A stretch of DNA of 51,099 nt from assembly GCF_004764705.1 (NCBI RefSeq), contig NZ_SHLX01000052.1:1-51099 (forward strand), read 5' to 3'. A program made the position numbers and the translations under genes. The DNA is from Paenibacillus cymbidii. GTDB taxonomy: Bacteria; Bacillota; Bacilli; Paenibacillales; NBRC-103111. Numbering within the stretch: position 1 is the first letter of the stretch; each line of letters opens with the position of its first letter. Positions 37,298 through 46,438 of this stretch are shown piece by piece. The notes below the pieces were generated by a model. It was not told the DNA's origin. It was given only the letters and a program-made list of their open reading frames with translations, and made no database searches.

Positions 37298-38905
37298 TTA
37301 CTTTTTGTACTTCTTGTACTCTTCGGTCATGGCCGCGCTCCACGCGTCGTGGCCTGCCTTGCCAAGCTCCGCGAGAAACTTGTCATATTCCGCCAGCGGC
37401 CTTGCACCCATCACGAATTTGACAATTTCCTGGTCGATCGTCTTGTCGATATCGGTCATATTCGGCACTTTGGCCGAGATCGCTTTGCGATCGAATTGAT
37501 AATCGACATTCGCAATCCCGTACGGCTTTGCGGTAGCCGGGTTGAACACATAATTTTTGATCATCCAGTCCGCATAATCGACCCTGCCCGGCACCGGCGG
37601 TTCCACCGCGATCGTCGATTGCACCGTGTACGCAATCGTCGTGAACGGCAGCAGATCGCCCAAATAATCGTAGTTGAGCCGGATTTGAACATGATTGGTC
37701 GCCTTGTCGATGTACTTGTAGTTGTCGCCCTCGATGCCGAAGAACAACAGGAAGTAGTTTTTGATATCCGCAAAAATCCAATCGAGCAAACGCATGGCCG
37801 CTTCCGGATTTTGCGCGTTTTTGTTCAGCATGATGCCGCTTATGTTGGCGCCTCCGCTGCTGGCGTTCATTCCCTTCGGCCCTTGCAGGTCGAGCACCAC
37901 ATAGTCGGCATTCGGATCGTTCTTCCGCAGCTCGTTCAGGTTCGTGCCAAGCGGCAAGTTATAAGCGGAAGCGACAGCGCCTACCCGGCTTTGCTTGATC
38001 AGTTCGTTCTGCCGGTCGCGGTTTGTCGTGAACGACTCTTTGAAGATCAGCCCTTTTTTGTACCAGTCGGCCATCAGCGTAATGAAATCCTTGTAGCCGG
38101 GATCGTAGACGCCTTTCTTCACTTTGCCGTCACTGCTGTCGTACCAGTCCCCGTAACCCGCAGCCATATACCCGGCGGCCATCGCATTGTTCATGCCGTT
38201 CATCCCGGCGCTGGGGTTGTGGTCGGTCAGGAGCGGAATCGTTTGCCCATTGCCGGCAGGATCCTTGTCTTTGAACGCCTGGAGCACCTTCTCGAAATCG
38301 TCGTACGTTTTGGGCATTGGCAAATTCAGCTTCGTCAACCAGTCCTTGCGGATCATCACCCGATTCGTCGACGACGGCATCAGCGTCGGAATCCCCCAGA
38401 TTTTCCCGTCGGCGGTCGTCAGCGCGTCCCAACCGATCTTCCAATCCGGCTTCCATTGCTTGCGAATGTTGGCCCCGTACTTGTCGAGCAGGCTGTTCAG
38501 CGGCATGACGGCACCGTTCAATTGATGCGTGTTCATCGCACCGACGAAAATATCGAGCGGATCGTTCGAGGCGAGCACCAGGTTCAGCTTCTCGTTCGGC
38601 GAATCGACCGAGCGCGGCACGACTTCGATCTCGATGCCGGTCTGCTGCTTGACCAGGTCCCGGATATGCTGCACCGCTTCCGGCTTGCTTGCTTTGCCGA
38701 GACCGGCGGCAAGGCCGATATCGTAAATATACACCTTGTCGGCCTTCTTCGATGCCGGCGTGGCGCTGCTGCTCGCACTGCTGCTTATGCTGGCAGCCGG
38801 CGAAGCCGAATTGCCCCCCGCCTCCTTACCGCCTCCCGAACATGCCGCCAATACGGTTGTCGCCAGCATGGCCGTCGCCAGTACGAATGGCACTTTTTTG
38901 CCCAT
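37298..38905 (-). CDS. Extracellular solute-binding lipoprotein, module 3
   Basis: A 535-residue binding lipoprotein with lipobox LAAC near residue 21, a Gly/Ser/Ala tether and the large family 1 fold. The ATG at 38905 is chosen by its GGGAGG site and because the signal peptide starts there; an open reading to 38980 adds residues with no leader character. It is first in the module 3 operon after the regulator gene. The ligand is unknown; a keto-deoxy-sugar oligosaccharide is suggested by the enzymes downstream. Confidence 0.94.
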   Translation of the reverse strand: MGKKVPFVLATAMLATTVLAACSGGGKEAGGNSASPAASISSSASSSATPASKKADKVYIYDIGLAAGLGKASKPEAVQHIRDLVKQQTGIEIEVVPRSVDSPNEKLNLVLASNDPLDIFVGAMNTHQLNGAVMPLNSLLDKYGANIRKQWKPDWKIGWDALTTADGKIWGIPTLMPSSTNRVMIRKDWLTKLNLPMPKTYDDFEKVLQAFKDKDPAGNGQTIPLLTDHNPSAGMNGMNNAMAAGYMAAGYGDWYDSSDGKVKKGVYDPGYKDFITLMADWYKKGLIFKESFTTNRDRQNELIKQSRVGAVASAYNLPLGTNLNELRKNDPNADYVVLDLQGPKGMNASSGGANISGIMLNKNAQNPEAAMRLLDWIFADIKNYFLLFFGIEGDNYKYIDKATNHVQIRLNYDYLGDLLPFTTIAYTVQSTIAVEPPVPGRVDYADWMIKNYVFNPATAKPYGIANVDYQFDRKAISAKVPNMTDIDKTIDQEIVKFVMGARPLAEYDKFLAELGKAGHDAWSAAMTEEYKKYKK

Positions 38906-38939
38906 ACTTCCTGCCTCCCTTTTCCTTTGTGATCTTCCC

Positions 38940-38963
38940 TGCATCATCGGCCTTGCATCATCG
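38940..38963 (-). promoter_or_regulatory. Tandem TGCATCATCG repeat upstream of the module 3 binding-protein gene
   Basis: TGCATCATCG (plus strand) occurs exactly twice, at 38940-38949 and 38954-38963, 35 bp before the start codon. It could be a regulator or RNA site in the leader. The evidence is only the repetition. Confidence 0.35.
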
Positions 38964-39111
38964 ACTGCAACCGTTTTCACTTGCCATTGCCCGTCGGCAG
39001 AGCAGCCGATACCCGTATTCTAGACTGCCCGACCGCCGGGGAACAGGCCCCGATCTTGCGTTTCTCCCCCGAAAGACCACTTGCGGCAGGCTTCATTATC
39101 AAGGTAAAAAT

Positions 39112-39132
39112 ACGGGCCCATAAGGAAGCCCG
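39112..39132 (-). terminator. Probable terminator of the module 3 AraC gene
   Basis: On the minus strand CGGGC-ttccttatgg-GCCCG is followed by TATTTTT just past the stop at 39138. The stem is short but the T-run is good. Confidence 0.65.
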
Positions 39133-39137
39133 CAGGC

Positions 39138-41507
39138 TTACTCCTCCTGCGGACTGTCATCGCCGTGCAACCGGCGATATTCGCCCGGAGAGACGCCGGT
39201 GTACGTTTTGAACAATTTCATAAAGTAGCTGGGCTTCAAATAGCCGACCTGTTCGCTGATCGTCGTGACCGTCAGCTTGCTCTCCAGCAGCAGCTTTTTG
39301 CTCTTGTCGATCCGCAGCCGCGTCAAATATTCGGTGAACGTTTCCCCCGTCTTCTCCTTGAAGATGCGGCTCACGTACGTCTGATGCATGCCCAGCCGCT
39401 CGGCTACGGCGGCGAGCGTAATTTGTTCGCCGTAGGACTGATCGAGAATCCTTACGATCTGATCGATATGGCGATTGTTTTTTTCGCGGAAAGCGTCGCC
39501 GATCTGCACCGACAGCCGGCCAATCATCATTTCGAACCAGGAGACGATTTCGGCCCAATCCTTTTTCTGCACCAATATGCTGTAAAGATTGCGTTCGACC
39601 TGCATCAGTCGATTCAGATCCACCCGCAATTCGCCCGCCGCAGCGATAAACCCGCTCAACAATTGCACGAAAGCGTGCTGGACTTGATGAGGATGAACGA
39701 GCGCGCGCTGCGAGCGCAAGTCCTGCATCATTTCGCCGAACACGCTATGCGCCCGCCCGGTTTCGCCGTTTATCATATAGTTGATCAACGCCATCTCCTT
39801 CTCTTTCGGGTACAGCAGCAGCGGCGTCCCTTCCAGCCTGACGTCGTCGATATAAATCACTTCGCTCGCTCCCGCCACGGTGCGATAACGCAGCGCTTCC
39901 TGCGCCTCCTCGTAAGCGCGCTTCAGCGTGGTCACGTCCGGACAATATTTCCCGATGCCAACGGAGCAGGTGAAGCCGAAGTCGAGCTGGATCTGTTCGA
40001 TCACCCGCCCGGCGATGGCGAATTGCTCTTCCAGTTCGTCTGCCGGTCCATTGGCGATCACGACGACCTGGTCTTCGGCCATCTCCATGACGATTCGCTT
40101 GCGGTCAGCGGGAAGCTGCTCCTCGACGATGTCCATAATACGAAGCTTCATCAGCTTCTCCTCTTCCATCGCCAACCCTTTCGAACGTGACTCCTCAAGC
40201 GATACCAGCAGCAGAAACAGGCCGTCCAACTCGATATCGAGCGACAAAAACTTCAGCCGTTCCTCGATTTCGCTCGTATCCATCGAATGGTGGTGCAGCA
40301 GCGCACGCACGAACTTCTCCTGGTTGGCGGGCATGCTTTCTTTTAACCGCAATTGCAGATTCGTTCTGTCCTCGTAGACTCGCTCGAAGCTGCTATGAAT
40401 CAAGCCGAACTCTCCCGGTTCTTGCAGATCCGTCTCCGGCTTCGGAATCGACGGGTCTTTGCTGCGAATGTAGTGCAACAGCCGGGATACCGGATGGTAG
40501 ATGTTGCGGGTTGTAGCGAGCGCAAGCAGGCCGGTGGCGATCATCAGCAGCAGGCAAGTGAAGAGCGTGATCGTGCGCATGTTGACCACGCTGCGGTACA
40601 ATTCGTTTAACGTCGTCGCCGTTACGAACGTCCATCCCAGCTTTTCCGAAACGATCGCGGTAACCAACATCCGCCGGCCGTCAAATTCTTCTACGAAAGA
40701 TGGCATGGCCGCCGTGCGAATCCGTTCCGTCAAAACCGCGTCGGAGCCGATCAGCTCGTTCAAGCGATTGCTTCTGTCGAACAGCATTCGTTTGCCTTCC
40801 GCGGACAAGATGAAAAATGAGCCGCCCAACTGATTGTTCAGCGGGTTCACAAAACTCGAATACAAGGCATCCGTATTGAGGTTGATCACCAAATAATTGC
40901 CGATTACCGGCGAAATATACACCATCGGAATGACTTCCTTGAAGCTCCCGTCATTCTGCCTGGCATTCCTTGGCTCCGTAAACGAAGGAACCCCTTTTAT
41001 TTTGCCCGCGAACGATTGCCATTCCGGGTCATAAAACTGCTCCGGGCTATATTGACCGCCTCTCGTATCGAGGATCATCTCCTTCGCGCTGTCGTAATAA
41101 TAAATCGAATAGATGAATTCGTTCGAATCCTTGAGCACATCCAGCGCGCTGACCAAACGTTGTTTGGCGGACAAGTAGCTGTACAGGCCCGGAAGCTCGT
41201 CTTCGTTATAGACTCCGCTTAACGCCTCGTAGTGGGCGCCCCGCGGAAAACCTTCATAATCCCGCAGCACCCTGTCGAAGGAGAGCTGCCTGAAGCTGTT
41301 GCTGATCTGCTTGCTCACGACTTCCATTGCATTGACCGTCTGCTGCAAATAATTTACATTGGCCGCTTGCAGCTCCTTCTGCATCGAATCCTTCGCATTG
41401 TAATAGAAGAAGAAACTCATCGCAAAAATCGGCAACAACGAAATTAATAACGTGTAGACGATTAGTTTTTTGTAAAAATTTCTTTTTTTGTTATTTTTCG
41501 ATAACAT
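39138..41507 (-). CDS. Membrane sensor AraC-family regulator (YesN-like), module 3
   Basis: A 789-residue regulator with TM1 (about 12-35), a Cache-like extracellular sensor, TM2 (about 290-312), a long cytoplasmic linker region, and an AraC double helix-turn-helix (about 685-785) with the GVSPGEYR signature. The ATG at 41507 (MLSKNN) is chosen over one seven codons upstream because GGGGGG then has a good spacer. A cre-like site lies 27 bp upstream, so carbon catabolite control is likely. It is predicted to activate the binding-protein operon downstream. Confidence 0.92.
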   Translation of the reverse strand: MLSKNNKKRNFYKKLIVYTLLISLLPIFAMSFFFYYNAKDSMQKELQAANVNYLQQTVNAMEVVSKQISNSFRQLSFDRVLRDYEGFPRGAHYEALSGVYNEDELPGLYSYLSAKQRLVSALDVLKDSNEFIYSIYYYDSAKEMILDTRGGQYSPEQFYDPEWQSFAGKIKGVPSFTEPRNARQNDGSFKEVIPMVYISPVIGNYLVINLNTDALYSSFVNPLNNQLGGSFFILSAEGKRMLFDRSNRLNELIGSDAVLTERIRTAAMPSFVEEFDGRRMLVTAIVSEKLGWTFVTATTLNELYRSVVNMRTITLFTCLLLMIATGLLALATTRNIYHPVSRLLHYIRSKDPSIPKPETDLQEPGEFGLIHSSFERVYEDRTNLQLRLKESMPANQEKFVRALLHHHSMDTSEIEERLKFLSLDIELDGLFLLLVSLEESRSKGLAMEEEKLMKLRIMDIVEEQLPADRKRIVMEMAEDQVVVIANGPADELEEQFAIAGRVIEQIQLDFGFTCSVGIGKYCPDVTTLKRAYEEAQEALRYRTVAGASEVIYIDDVRLEGTPLLLYPKEKEMALINYMINGETGRAHSVFGEMMQDLRSQRALVHPHQVQHAFVQLLSGFIAAAGELRVDLNRLMQVERNLYSILVQKKDWAEIVSWFEMMIGRLSVQIGDAFREKNNRHIDQIVRILDQSYGEQITLAAVAERLGMHQTYVSRIFKEKTGETFTEYLTRLRIDKSKKLLLESKLTVTTISEQVGYLKPSYFMKLFKTYTGVSPGEYRRLHGDDSPQEE

Positions 41508-41533
41508 TTCGATCCCCCCACATCGCACAAACG

Positions 41534-41547
41534 TGAAAGCGCTTTTA
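41534..41547 (-). promoter_or_regulatory. Candidate catabolite-responsive element (cre)
   Basis: TGAAAGCGCTTTTA fits the CcpA consensus TGWAANCGNTNWCA except at one position near the 3' end and contains the palindromic AAAGCGCTTT core. It lies between the presumed promoter and the start codon of the regulator gene, a position that usually represses. Confidence 0.6.
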
Positions 41548-41728
41548 TCTATTTTAGCGTATCATGGAACGATTGAGCCGTAAACGGTCGGCAACAAAAA
41601 AGCCTTGAGGTGATGGCAGCGGCCTCCGCGGCCCTGCGCCGCGCGTTTAGCGCATGTTTCAACAAAACGCGAACGCTTCCGCTTTTCCAAACTAACCCCC
41701 GCTCACCACTTCCTCCCCTTCGCCTCTG

Positions 41729-42056
41729 TTTTAACCTTCGCCAAGCAGACACGTTGCACAAAACGCGGCATTCTCCCCTCCGCCAACTAACAAATTCGCT
41801 TTTTGTGCCGCTCCGATGAAGCTTCTTGCAGAAATAGGCCATGTTTAATTGCCTATTTCGCCAAAAACGGGCAGCCTCTCCGGAATAGCCAGTGAAATCA
41901 CTGGCTATTTCGACTAAGAGGCCCGATTTGGGGGCCTTTCGGCGAAAATAAGCCATGTTTTCACTGGCTATTTCCGACGAGTCGGGCCAAATCGGGCCAA
42001 TAAGCCATTTTTCATGGGCTATTTTCGTTACCCGGCCCGGCATGATGCCGCAGCCG
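41729..42056. repeat. Dispersed 330-bp element, copy 2, containing four-hairpin cassette E
   Basis: This homologue of 16193-16526 has its hairpins at 41832-41858, 41883-41910, 41945-41972 and 41999-42025. It is placed between the regulator gene and the 3' end of the cta cluster, just beyond that cluster's terminator. The segment 41548-41728 to its right-hand gene side holds no recognised gene. Confidence 0.8.
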
Positions 42057-42062
42057 CAGTTA

Positions 42063-42105
42063 AAAAAGTCCCGCACCGCCCTGGTCGCAGGGATGAACGG
42101 GACTT
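42063..42105 (-). terminator. Rho-independent terminator of the ctaG/DUF420 end of the cta cluster
   Basis: Arms AAGTCCCG and CGGGACTT enclose a loop that can pair internally (CCCTG/CAGGG). On the minus strand TTTTTAAC follows. It is 25 bp past the stop at 42130. Confidence 0.88.
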
Positions 42106-42129
42106 GTGCCGCGGCGCGGCGCCAGCGGA

Positions 42130-42597
42130 TTACCAACCAAAAATCGCATCAATGACCGGCTTCGTATCGCCGCCGGGGTACAACACATAGAGCAGCACAT
42201 AAACGAGCACGCCGGTTGGCGCCGTCAGCAGCCACAGCACCGCGGTAATGCGGCCCATCTTCTTGTGCTTGGCAAACCGTTTGGAGAAGGCGTGCAGCAG
42301 CGTAATGATGCCGAACACGCCGGCCACCGTCGCCAGTAAAATGTGAATCGGCAAAAAGATATAATAAAACGTGCTTGCCGCATCCGGCGCGTCTTCGGCA
42401 AACGTCGTGTTGCCGACGAAGATCGTCCGCCCGACATAAAGCACAAAAAACAGCAGCGCCAATGCGGATGCGGTCAGCATTACCTTCCGATGCGTATCGC
42501 GTTTCCCCTGTTTAATCAAGTACCAGCCGATCGCCACAAACACCGCACTCACGACGATCAGGCTCGTACATACCAACGGCAATACATGATGGCCCAC
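42130..42597 (-). CDS. ctaM: DUF420 family protein (YozB/CtaM-like)
   Basis: A 155-residue membrane protein with four predicted helices and conserved His residues (DTHRKVMLT and LPIHILLAT). The DUF420 protein CtaM of Staphylococcus is needed for aa3-type oxidase activity, and this gene is placed after ctaG in the oxidase cluster, so an assembly role is likely. The start is GTG at 42597, seven bases after GGGGAGG. It lies 18 bp downstream of ctaG. Confidence 0.85.
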   Translation of the reverse strand: MGHHVLPLVCTSLIVVSAVFVAIGWYLIKQGKRDTHRKVMLTASALALLFFVLYVGRTIFVGNTTFAEDAPDAASTFYYIFLPIHILLATVAGVFGIITLLHAFSKRFAKHKKMGRITAVLWLLTAPTGVLVYVLLYVLYPGGDTKPVIDAIFGW

Positions 42598-42615
42598 TTG
42601 TTCCTCCCCTTTCCA

Positions 42616-43488
42616 CTACCCGCCATTCTTTTGCAGCCAGGCTTCGCCGGGAATCGCGTCAAGGTCGTCATCCTTCGCCCGTTCCCTGCGGAACCAGCGG
42701 AAAAACACGAAGGCCAATACTGTTCCATAGACGATTTCCTGAATGATCTTCATGAGCGTGCCGCCCAACTGCTGGTCGTCAAGCGGAGGCAGCAGCTCGA
42801 ATACTTGCGGGCCTTGGGCGAACATCGGATACATGATCGTTTTGGAAAAAATAATCAATGCGCACGCCGGCGTCAGCAGCACGCCGTTGGCGAACACATA
42901 AGCCAGCTTCTGCAAATCCGACAGCCGATCCCATTCCTTCACCGGCGCGAAGACAGGGAACCACATATGGAACGCCAGCACGATCAGCAGAACATGTGTT
43001 CCGTAATGCCAGAAACCGTTGTGATGCACATTGTTCATAATGAACGGGATATGGTAGATGGAAAAACACAAATTGAACAACAATACCGACAGCATCGGAT
43101 TCGTCAATGGCTGGAGCCATTTGCGCACGAACCGTTTGTCCAGCACCGGCTTTGCCATCCACTCCGGAATGCCCAGATAGAGCAGCGGCGGCATAATCAG
43201 ATACAACAACGACTGCTGCAGCATGTGGGCGCTGAACAGGCTGGATTGTCCGTAATAACTGATCGGGCTCCCCTGACCGGCATAAAACACAATCAGGCCG
43301 AACACGAACGCCGTTTTCTGCCGGGATGTCGTCTTGTAGACGTCCGGCTGCTGCCGCGCCAAACTGTTGACGTAATAAAAATAGGCGAAGCCCGCGATGA
43401 CGGCAAGCAGCAGCGTACCCGGGCTCCATAAGGCGAACAGCGTCGGACCGCCATCTGCGCCGGCGCCGTGATTCATATGCTCATTCAT
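42616..43488 (-). CDS. ctaG: CtaG, cytochrome c oxidase assembly factor (caa3_CtaG)
   Basis: A 290-residue protein with seven or so helices of the caa3_CtaG family (Bacillus type, unrelated to Cox11/CtaG of Proteobacteria). It is required for CuA/CuB-containing caa3 oxidase assembly. His-rich loops such as YHIPFIMNNVHHNG are visible and could bind copper. The ATG has a GGAGGT site. It is separated from ctaF by an 80-bp gap that contains a terminator-like hairpin. Confidence 0.93.
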   Translation of the reverse strand: MNEHMNHGAGADGGPTLFALWSPGTLLLAVIAGFAYFYYVNSLARQQPDVYKTTSRQKTAFVFGLIVFYAGQGSPISYYGQSSLFSAHMLQQSLLYLIMPPLLYLGIPEWMAKPVLDKRFVRKWLQPLTNPMLSVLLFNLCFSIYHIPFIMNNVHHNGFWHYGTHVLLIVLAFHMWFPVFAPVKEWDRLSDLQKLAYVFANGVLLTPACALIIFSKTIMYPMFAQGPQVFELLPPLDDQQLGGTLMKIIQEIVYGTVLAFVFFRWFRRERAKDDDLDAIPGEAWLQKNGG

Positions 43489-43527
43489 GCGTTAAGCACC
43501 TCCGTTCATGAAGGGACAAAAGAAAAA

Positions 43528-43562
43528 CGAGAGGCGGAACTGGATTCAGCTGCCGCCTCTCG
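43528..43562 (-). terminator. Hairpin with T-run between ctaF and ctaG
   Basis: Arms CGAGAGGCGG and CCGCCTCTCG form a 10-bp perfect stem. On the minus strand TTTTTCTTTTG follows. It should end or attenuate transcription after ctaF, so ctaG and the DUF420 gene would be expressed less or from their own promoter. Confidence 0.85.
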
Positions 43563-43567
43563 AACGA

Positions 43568-43885
43568 TTACCACCACATCCAGTAAAGCGCGGCGATAGC
43601 AGCTGTTGCCGCCACGACTCCGCCGAATGCCAGAAACAATATCGGATACACATGTCCGCGATCCTTCATGTGCATCCAGATCGCCAGCTGAATGACCGCT
43701 TGCGCGATGGCCAGGATGGTCAGGAAGGCGACGAGAAACATTTTGCTCATGCCGCCGTAGATGACAGCGGCGAAGGCGAGCATCGTCAATACGATCGAAA
43801 TGATGTAGCCAAGAAAATGGTTTTTCGGGCCTTCCACACGGTGACGACCATGCGAGCCTGCAGCTTGATGATGTTCCGCACTCAT
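43568..43885 (-). CDS. ctaF: Cytochrome c oxidase subunit IV
   Basis: A 105-residue protein with three helices of the bacterial subunit IV (COX4_pro) family. It has a polar His-rich N-terminus and the MHMKDRGHVYPI segment between helices. It starts 3 bp after the stop of subunit III, with AAGGTGGG as ribosome binding site. It stabilises the caa3 complex in the membrane. Confidence 0.92.
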   Translation of the reverse strand: MSAEHHQAAGSHGRHRVEGPKNHFLGYIISIVLTMLAFAAVIYGGMSKMFLVAFLTILAIAQAVIQLAIWMHMKDRGHVYPILFLAFGGVVAATAAIAALYWMWW

Positions 43886-43888
43886 CGA

Positions 43889-44503
43889 TTAGCCCACCTT
43901 CCCGAGCAAATAAACGACTGTAAAGATGAACACCCAGACAACGTCGATAAAGTGCCAGTACAAGCTGGCGACGTAAAACTTCGGCGCGGTTACGACCGTT
44001 AAGCCTTTCTTCAGGCCTTGCAGGATAAGCAAACCGATCCAGAGCACCCCGAACGCAACGTGCGCGCCGTGGAAGCCGACCAGCGTATAGAATGAAGTGG
44101 AGAATGCGCTGGTTGTAAAGTTGTGGCCTTCATTCACATATTCGTTGAACTCGTAAATTTCAAGGCCGAGAAACCCAAGGCCGAGCAAAATCGTAATGAA
44201 CAGCCAAACCAGCAATTGCTGCAGCTTGTGGCGGTGCATGGCGATCATCGCAAATACGCTTGTCAAGGAGCTCGTGAGCAGGATGAAAGTCGACCATCCG
44301 ACCGTATTGAGCTTGAACAGGTGTTCGGCCGTCGGGCCGTCAACCGCTTGATGCCGCAAGGTCATGAACGTGGCGAACAGGGTGCCGAAGAGCACCATTT
44401 CGCCGCCGAGAAAGAGCCAAAATCCGAGCAGCTTGTTTTTGCCTTCCAGAGTCGCTTTTTCCGGTTCTGCCGGAAGAGCGCCGGTTGCATGATGTCCACT
44501 CAT
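43889..44503 (-). CDS. ctaE: Cytochrome c oxidase subunit III
   Basis: A 204-residue membrane protein with five predicted helices, the short form usual in Bacillota. It contains GFHGAHVAFGVLW and the terminal YWHFIDVVWVFIF motif of COX3. Its ATG overlaps the stop of ctaD by one base (TGATGA), so translation is coupled. Confidence 0.96.
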   Translation of the reverse strand: MSGHHATGALPAEPEKATLEGKNKLLGFWLFLGGEMVLFGTLFATFMTLRHQAVDGPTAEHLFKLNTVGWSTFILLTSSLTSVFAMIAMHRHKLQQLLVWLFITILLGLGFLGLEIYEFNEYVNEGHNFTTSAFSTSFYTLVGFHGAHVAFGVLWIGLLILQGLKKGLTVVTAPKFYVASLYWHFIDVVWVFIFTVVYLLGKVG

Positions 44504-46407
44504 CAGCCTTTAACCCCCTTCTCTTCCAGTTCGTCGACTTCGATGTGCCAGCCGTGGTCGTCGAATACGGAACGAAGGAACATGCACGCGAACGTAATGA
44601 CCAGACCTGCAATCGCCACGATATAGTGATTGAAAAGAACGTCTCCGAACGAACTGACGACATCCACGCCGTCGCCGGCAAAATCATGCTTCGAGTACAT
44701 GAAGCCGAGTCCTGCGATAAACAGCCCGATCGACATGAACAGCGGCAGAATCGAAGGCGAAGGCATATGAATCGGGCCAACCGGTTCCGCCGGCGTCATT
44801 TCCTTGTTGCCGGACATTTTCTCTTTCCACAGCGGGTCGAGCGCGCGGACCAGCGGCGTTTGCTTGAAGTTGTATTCCGGCGCAGGCGACGGAATCGCCC
44901 ATTCGAGCGTACGGCCGTCCCATGGGTCGGAGCTTGCGTCTTTCGGTTTCATCGAGCTGACGATGATGTTGAACAGGAACACGATCGTACCGATCCCCAT
45001 CAGGAAAGCCCCGATCGAACTGATCAGATTGCCGGCATCGAGATCCTGTCCCGGCAAGTAAGTAAATACGCGCCGCGGCATCCCCATCAGGCCGAGGAAG
45101 TGCTGCGGGAAGAACGTCAGATGGAAGCCGATAAAGAACAGCCAGAAATGCCATTTGCCCAATGCTTCGTTAAGCAGCCGGCCGAACATCTTCGGCCACC
45201 AGTAGTACAAGCCGCCGAACACGCCGAGGATCAAACCGCCGACAATAACGTAGTGAAAGTGCGCAACGACGAAGTACGAATCGGTAAACTGGAAGTCGGC
45301 CGGCGGTACCGCGAGCATAACGCCCGTGACGCCGCCCATAACGAACGTCGGTATGAAGCCGACCGCCCATAGATTCGCCGTCGTGAAGCGGATTTGGCCG
45401 CCCCACATCGTAAACAGCCAGTTGAAGATTTTCACCCCGGTCGGCACCGCAATCGCCATCGTTGCAATCCCGAAGATCGAGTTCGCCACCGGTCCGAGAC
45501 CCGTTGCGAACATGTGATGCGCCCAAACCATGAAGCCGAGAAAGCCGATCAGGATCGTGGCGAACACCATGGAGCTGTATCCGAACAAACGCTTGCGCGA
45601 GAACGTACTGACGATTTCAGAAATAATACCGAACGCCGGCAAAATCAAAATGTATACTTCGGGGTGACCGAAGATCCAGAACACGTGCTGCCAGAGCACC
45701 GGGTTGCCGCCTTTGCCGATTTCGAAGAAGTTGCCGCCGAAGATGCGGTCGAACGTCAGTTCGACAAGACCAACCGTAATGGCAGGGAAAGCGAACAAGA
45801 TAAGCGCGGACGTAATGAACGATGTCCAGGTGAACAGCGGCATGCGCATGAAGCTGAGGCCCGGAGCGCGCATGTTGATAATCGTGACCAGGAAGTTGAT
45901 GCCCCCGATCAGGGTGCCAAGACCTGCGATCTGCAAGCCCATCAGGTAAAAGTCGACGCCGTGTCCGCTATACGTATCGGTGGACAACGGCACATATGCC
46001 GTCCATCCTGCGTCCGGAGCGCCGCCCATGAACCAGCTGATGTTCAGCAGCAGGCCGCCCATAAAGAAAAGCCAGAAGCCAAGTGAGTTCACGAACGGGA
46101 ATGCAACGTCGCGCGCCCCGATCTGCAGCGGAACGATCGCGTTCATAAACCCGAACAGCATCGGCATAGCCGCGAAGAAGATCATCGTCGTGCCATGCAT
46201 CGTCAGCAGCTGGTTAAACGTGCCGCCGACGAAAATATGCTGGTCCGGATACATTAGCTGAATCCGGATCAAGATCGCTTCAATGCCGCCCGCCAGGAAG
46301 AAAAAGCCGCCGGCGAGGAAGTACAAAATGCCGATTTTCTTGTGGTCAACTGTCGTCAGCCAATCCATTAGCCCGCTGTACCGTTTCACCGTATGCGCGT
46401 GAGCCAA
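44503..46407 (-). CDS. ctaD: Cytochrome c oxidase subunit I
   Basis: A 634-residue catalytic subunit of the haem-copper oxidase. Low-spin haem ligands are His71 and His385; CuB ligands are His248, His297 and His298; the cross-linked Tyr252 and channel Glu250 lie in GHPEVY; His383 ligates the high-spin haem. The extra C-terminal helices and length match caa3-type CtaD of Bacillus. The start is TTG at 46407, after AGGGGGT with an 8-nt spacer. A strong intercistronic hairpin separates it from ctaC. Confidence 0.98.
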   Translation of the reverse strand: MAHAHTVKRYSGLMDWLTTVDHKKIGILYFLAGGFFFLAGGIEAILIRIQLMYPDQHIFVGGTFNQLLTMHGTTMIFFAAMPMLFGFMNAIVPLQIGARDVAFPFVNSLGFWLFFMGGLLLNISWFMGGAPDAGWTAYVPLSTDTYSGHGVDFYLMGLQIAGLGTLIGGINFLVTIINMRAPGLSFMRMPLFTWTSFITSALILFAFPAITVGLVELTFDRIFGGNFFEIGKGGNPVLWQHVFWIFGHPEVYILILPAFGIISEIVSTFSRKRLFGYSSMVFATILIGFLGFMVWAHHMFATGLGPVANSIFGIATMAIAVPTGVKIFNWLFTMWGGQIRFTTANLWAVGFIPTFVMGGVTGVMLAVPPADFQFTDSYFVVAHFHYVIVGGLILGVFGGLYYWWPKMFGRLLNEALGKWHFWLFFIGFHLTFFPQHFLGLMGMPRRVFTYLPGQDLDAGNLISSIGAFLMGIGTIVFLFNIIVSSMKPKDASSDPWDGRTLEWAIPSPAPEYNFKQTPLVRALDPLWKEKMSGNKEMTPAEPVGPIHMPSPSILPLFMSIGLFIAGLGFMYSKHDFAGDGVDVVSSFGDVLFNHYIVAIAGLVITFACMFLRSVFDDHGWHIEVDELEEKGVKG

Positions 46408-46438
46408 ATTCGTTACCCCCTACAAACTTTCGTATCCG

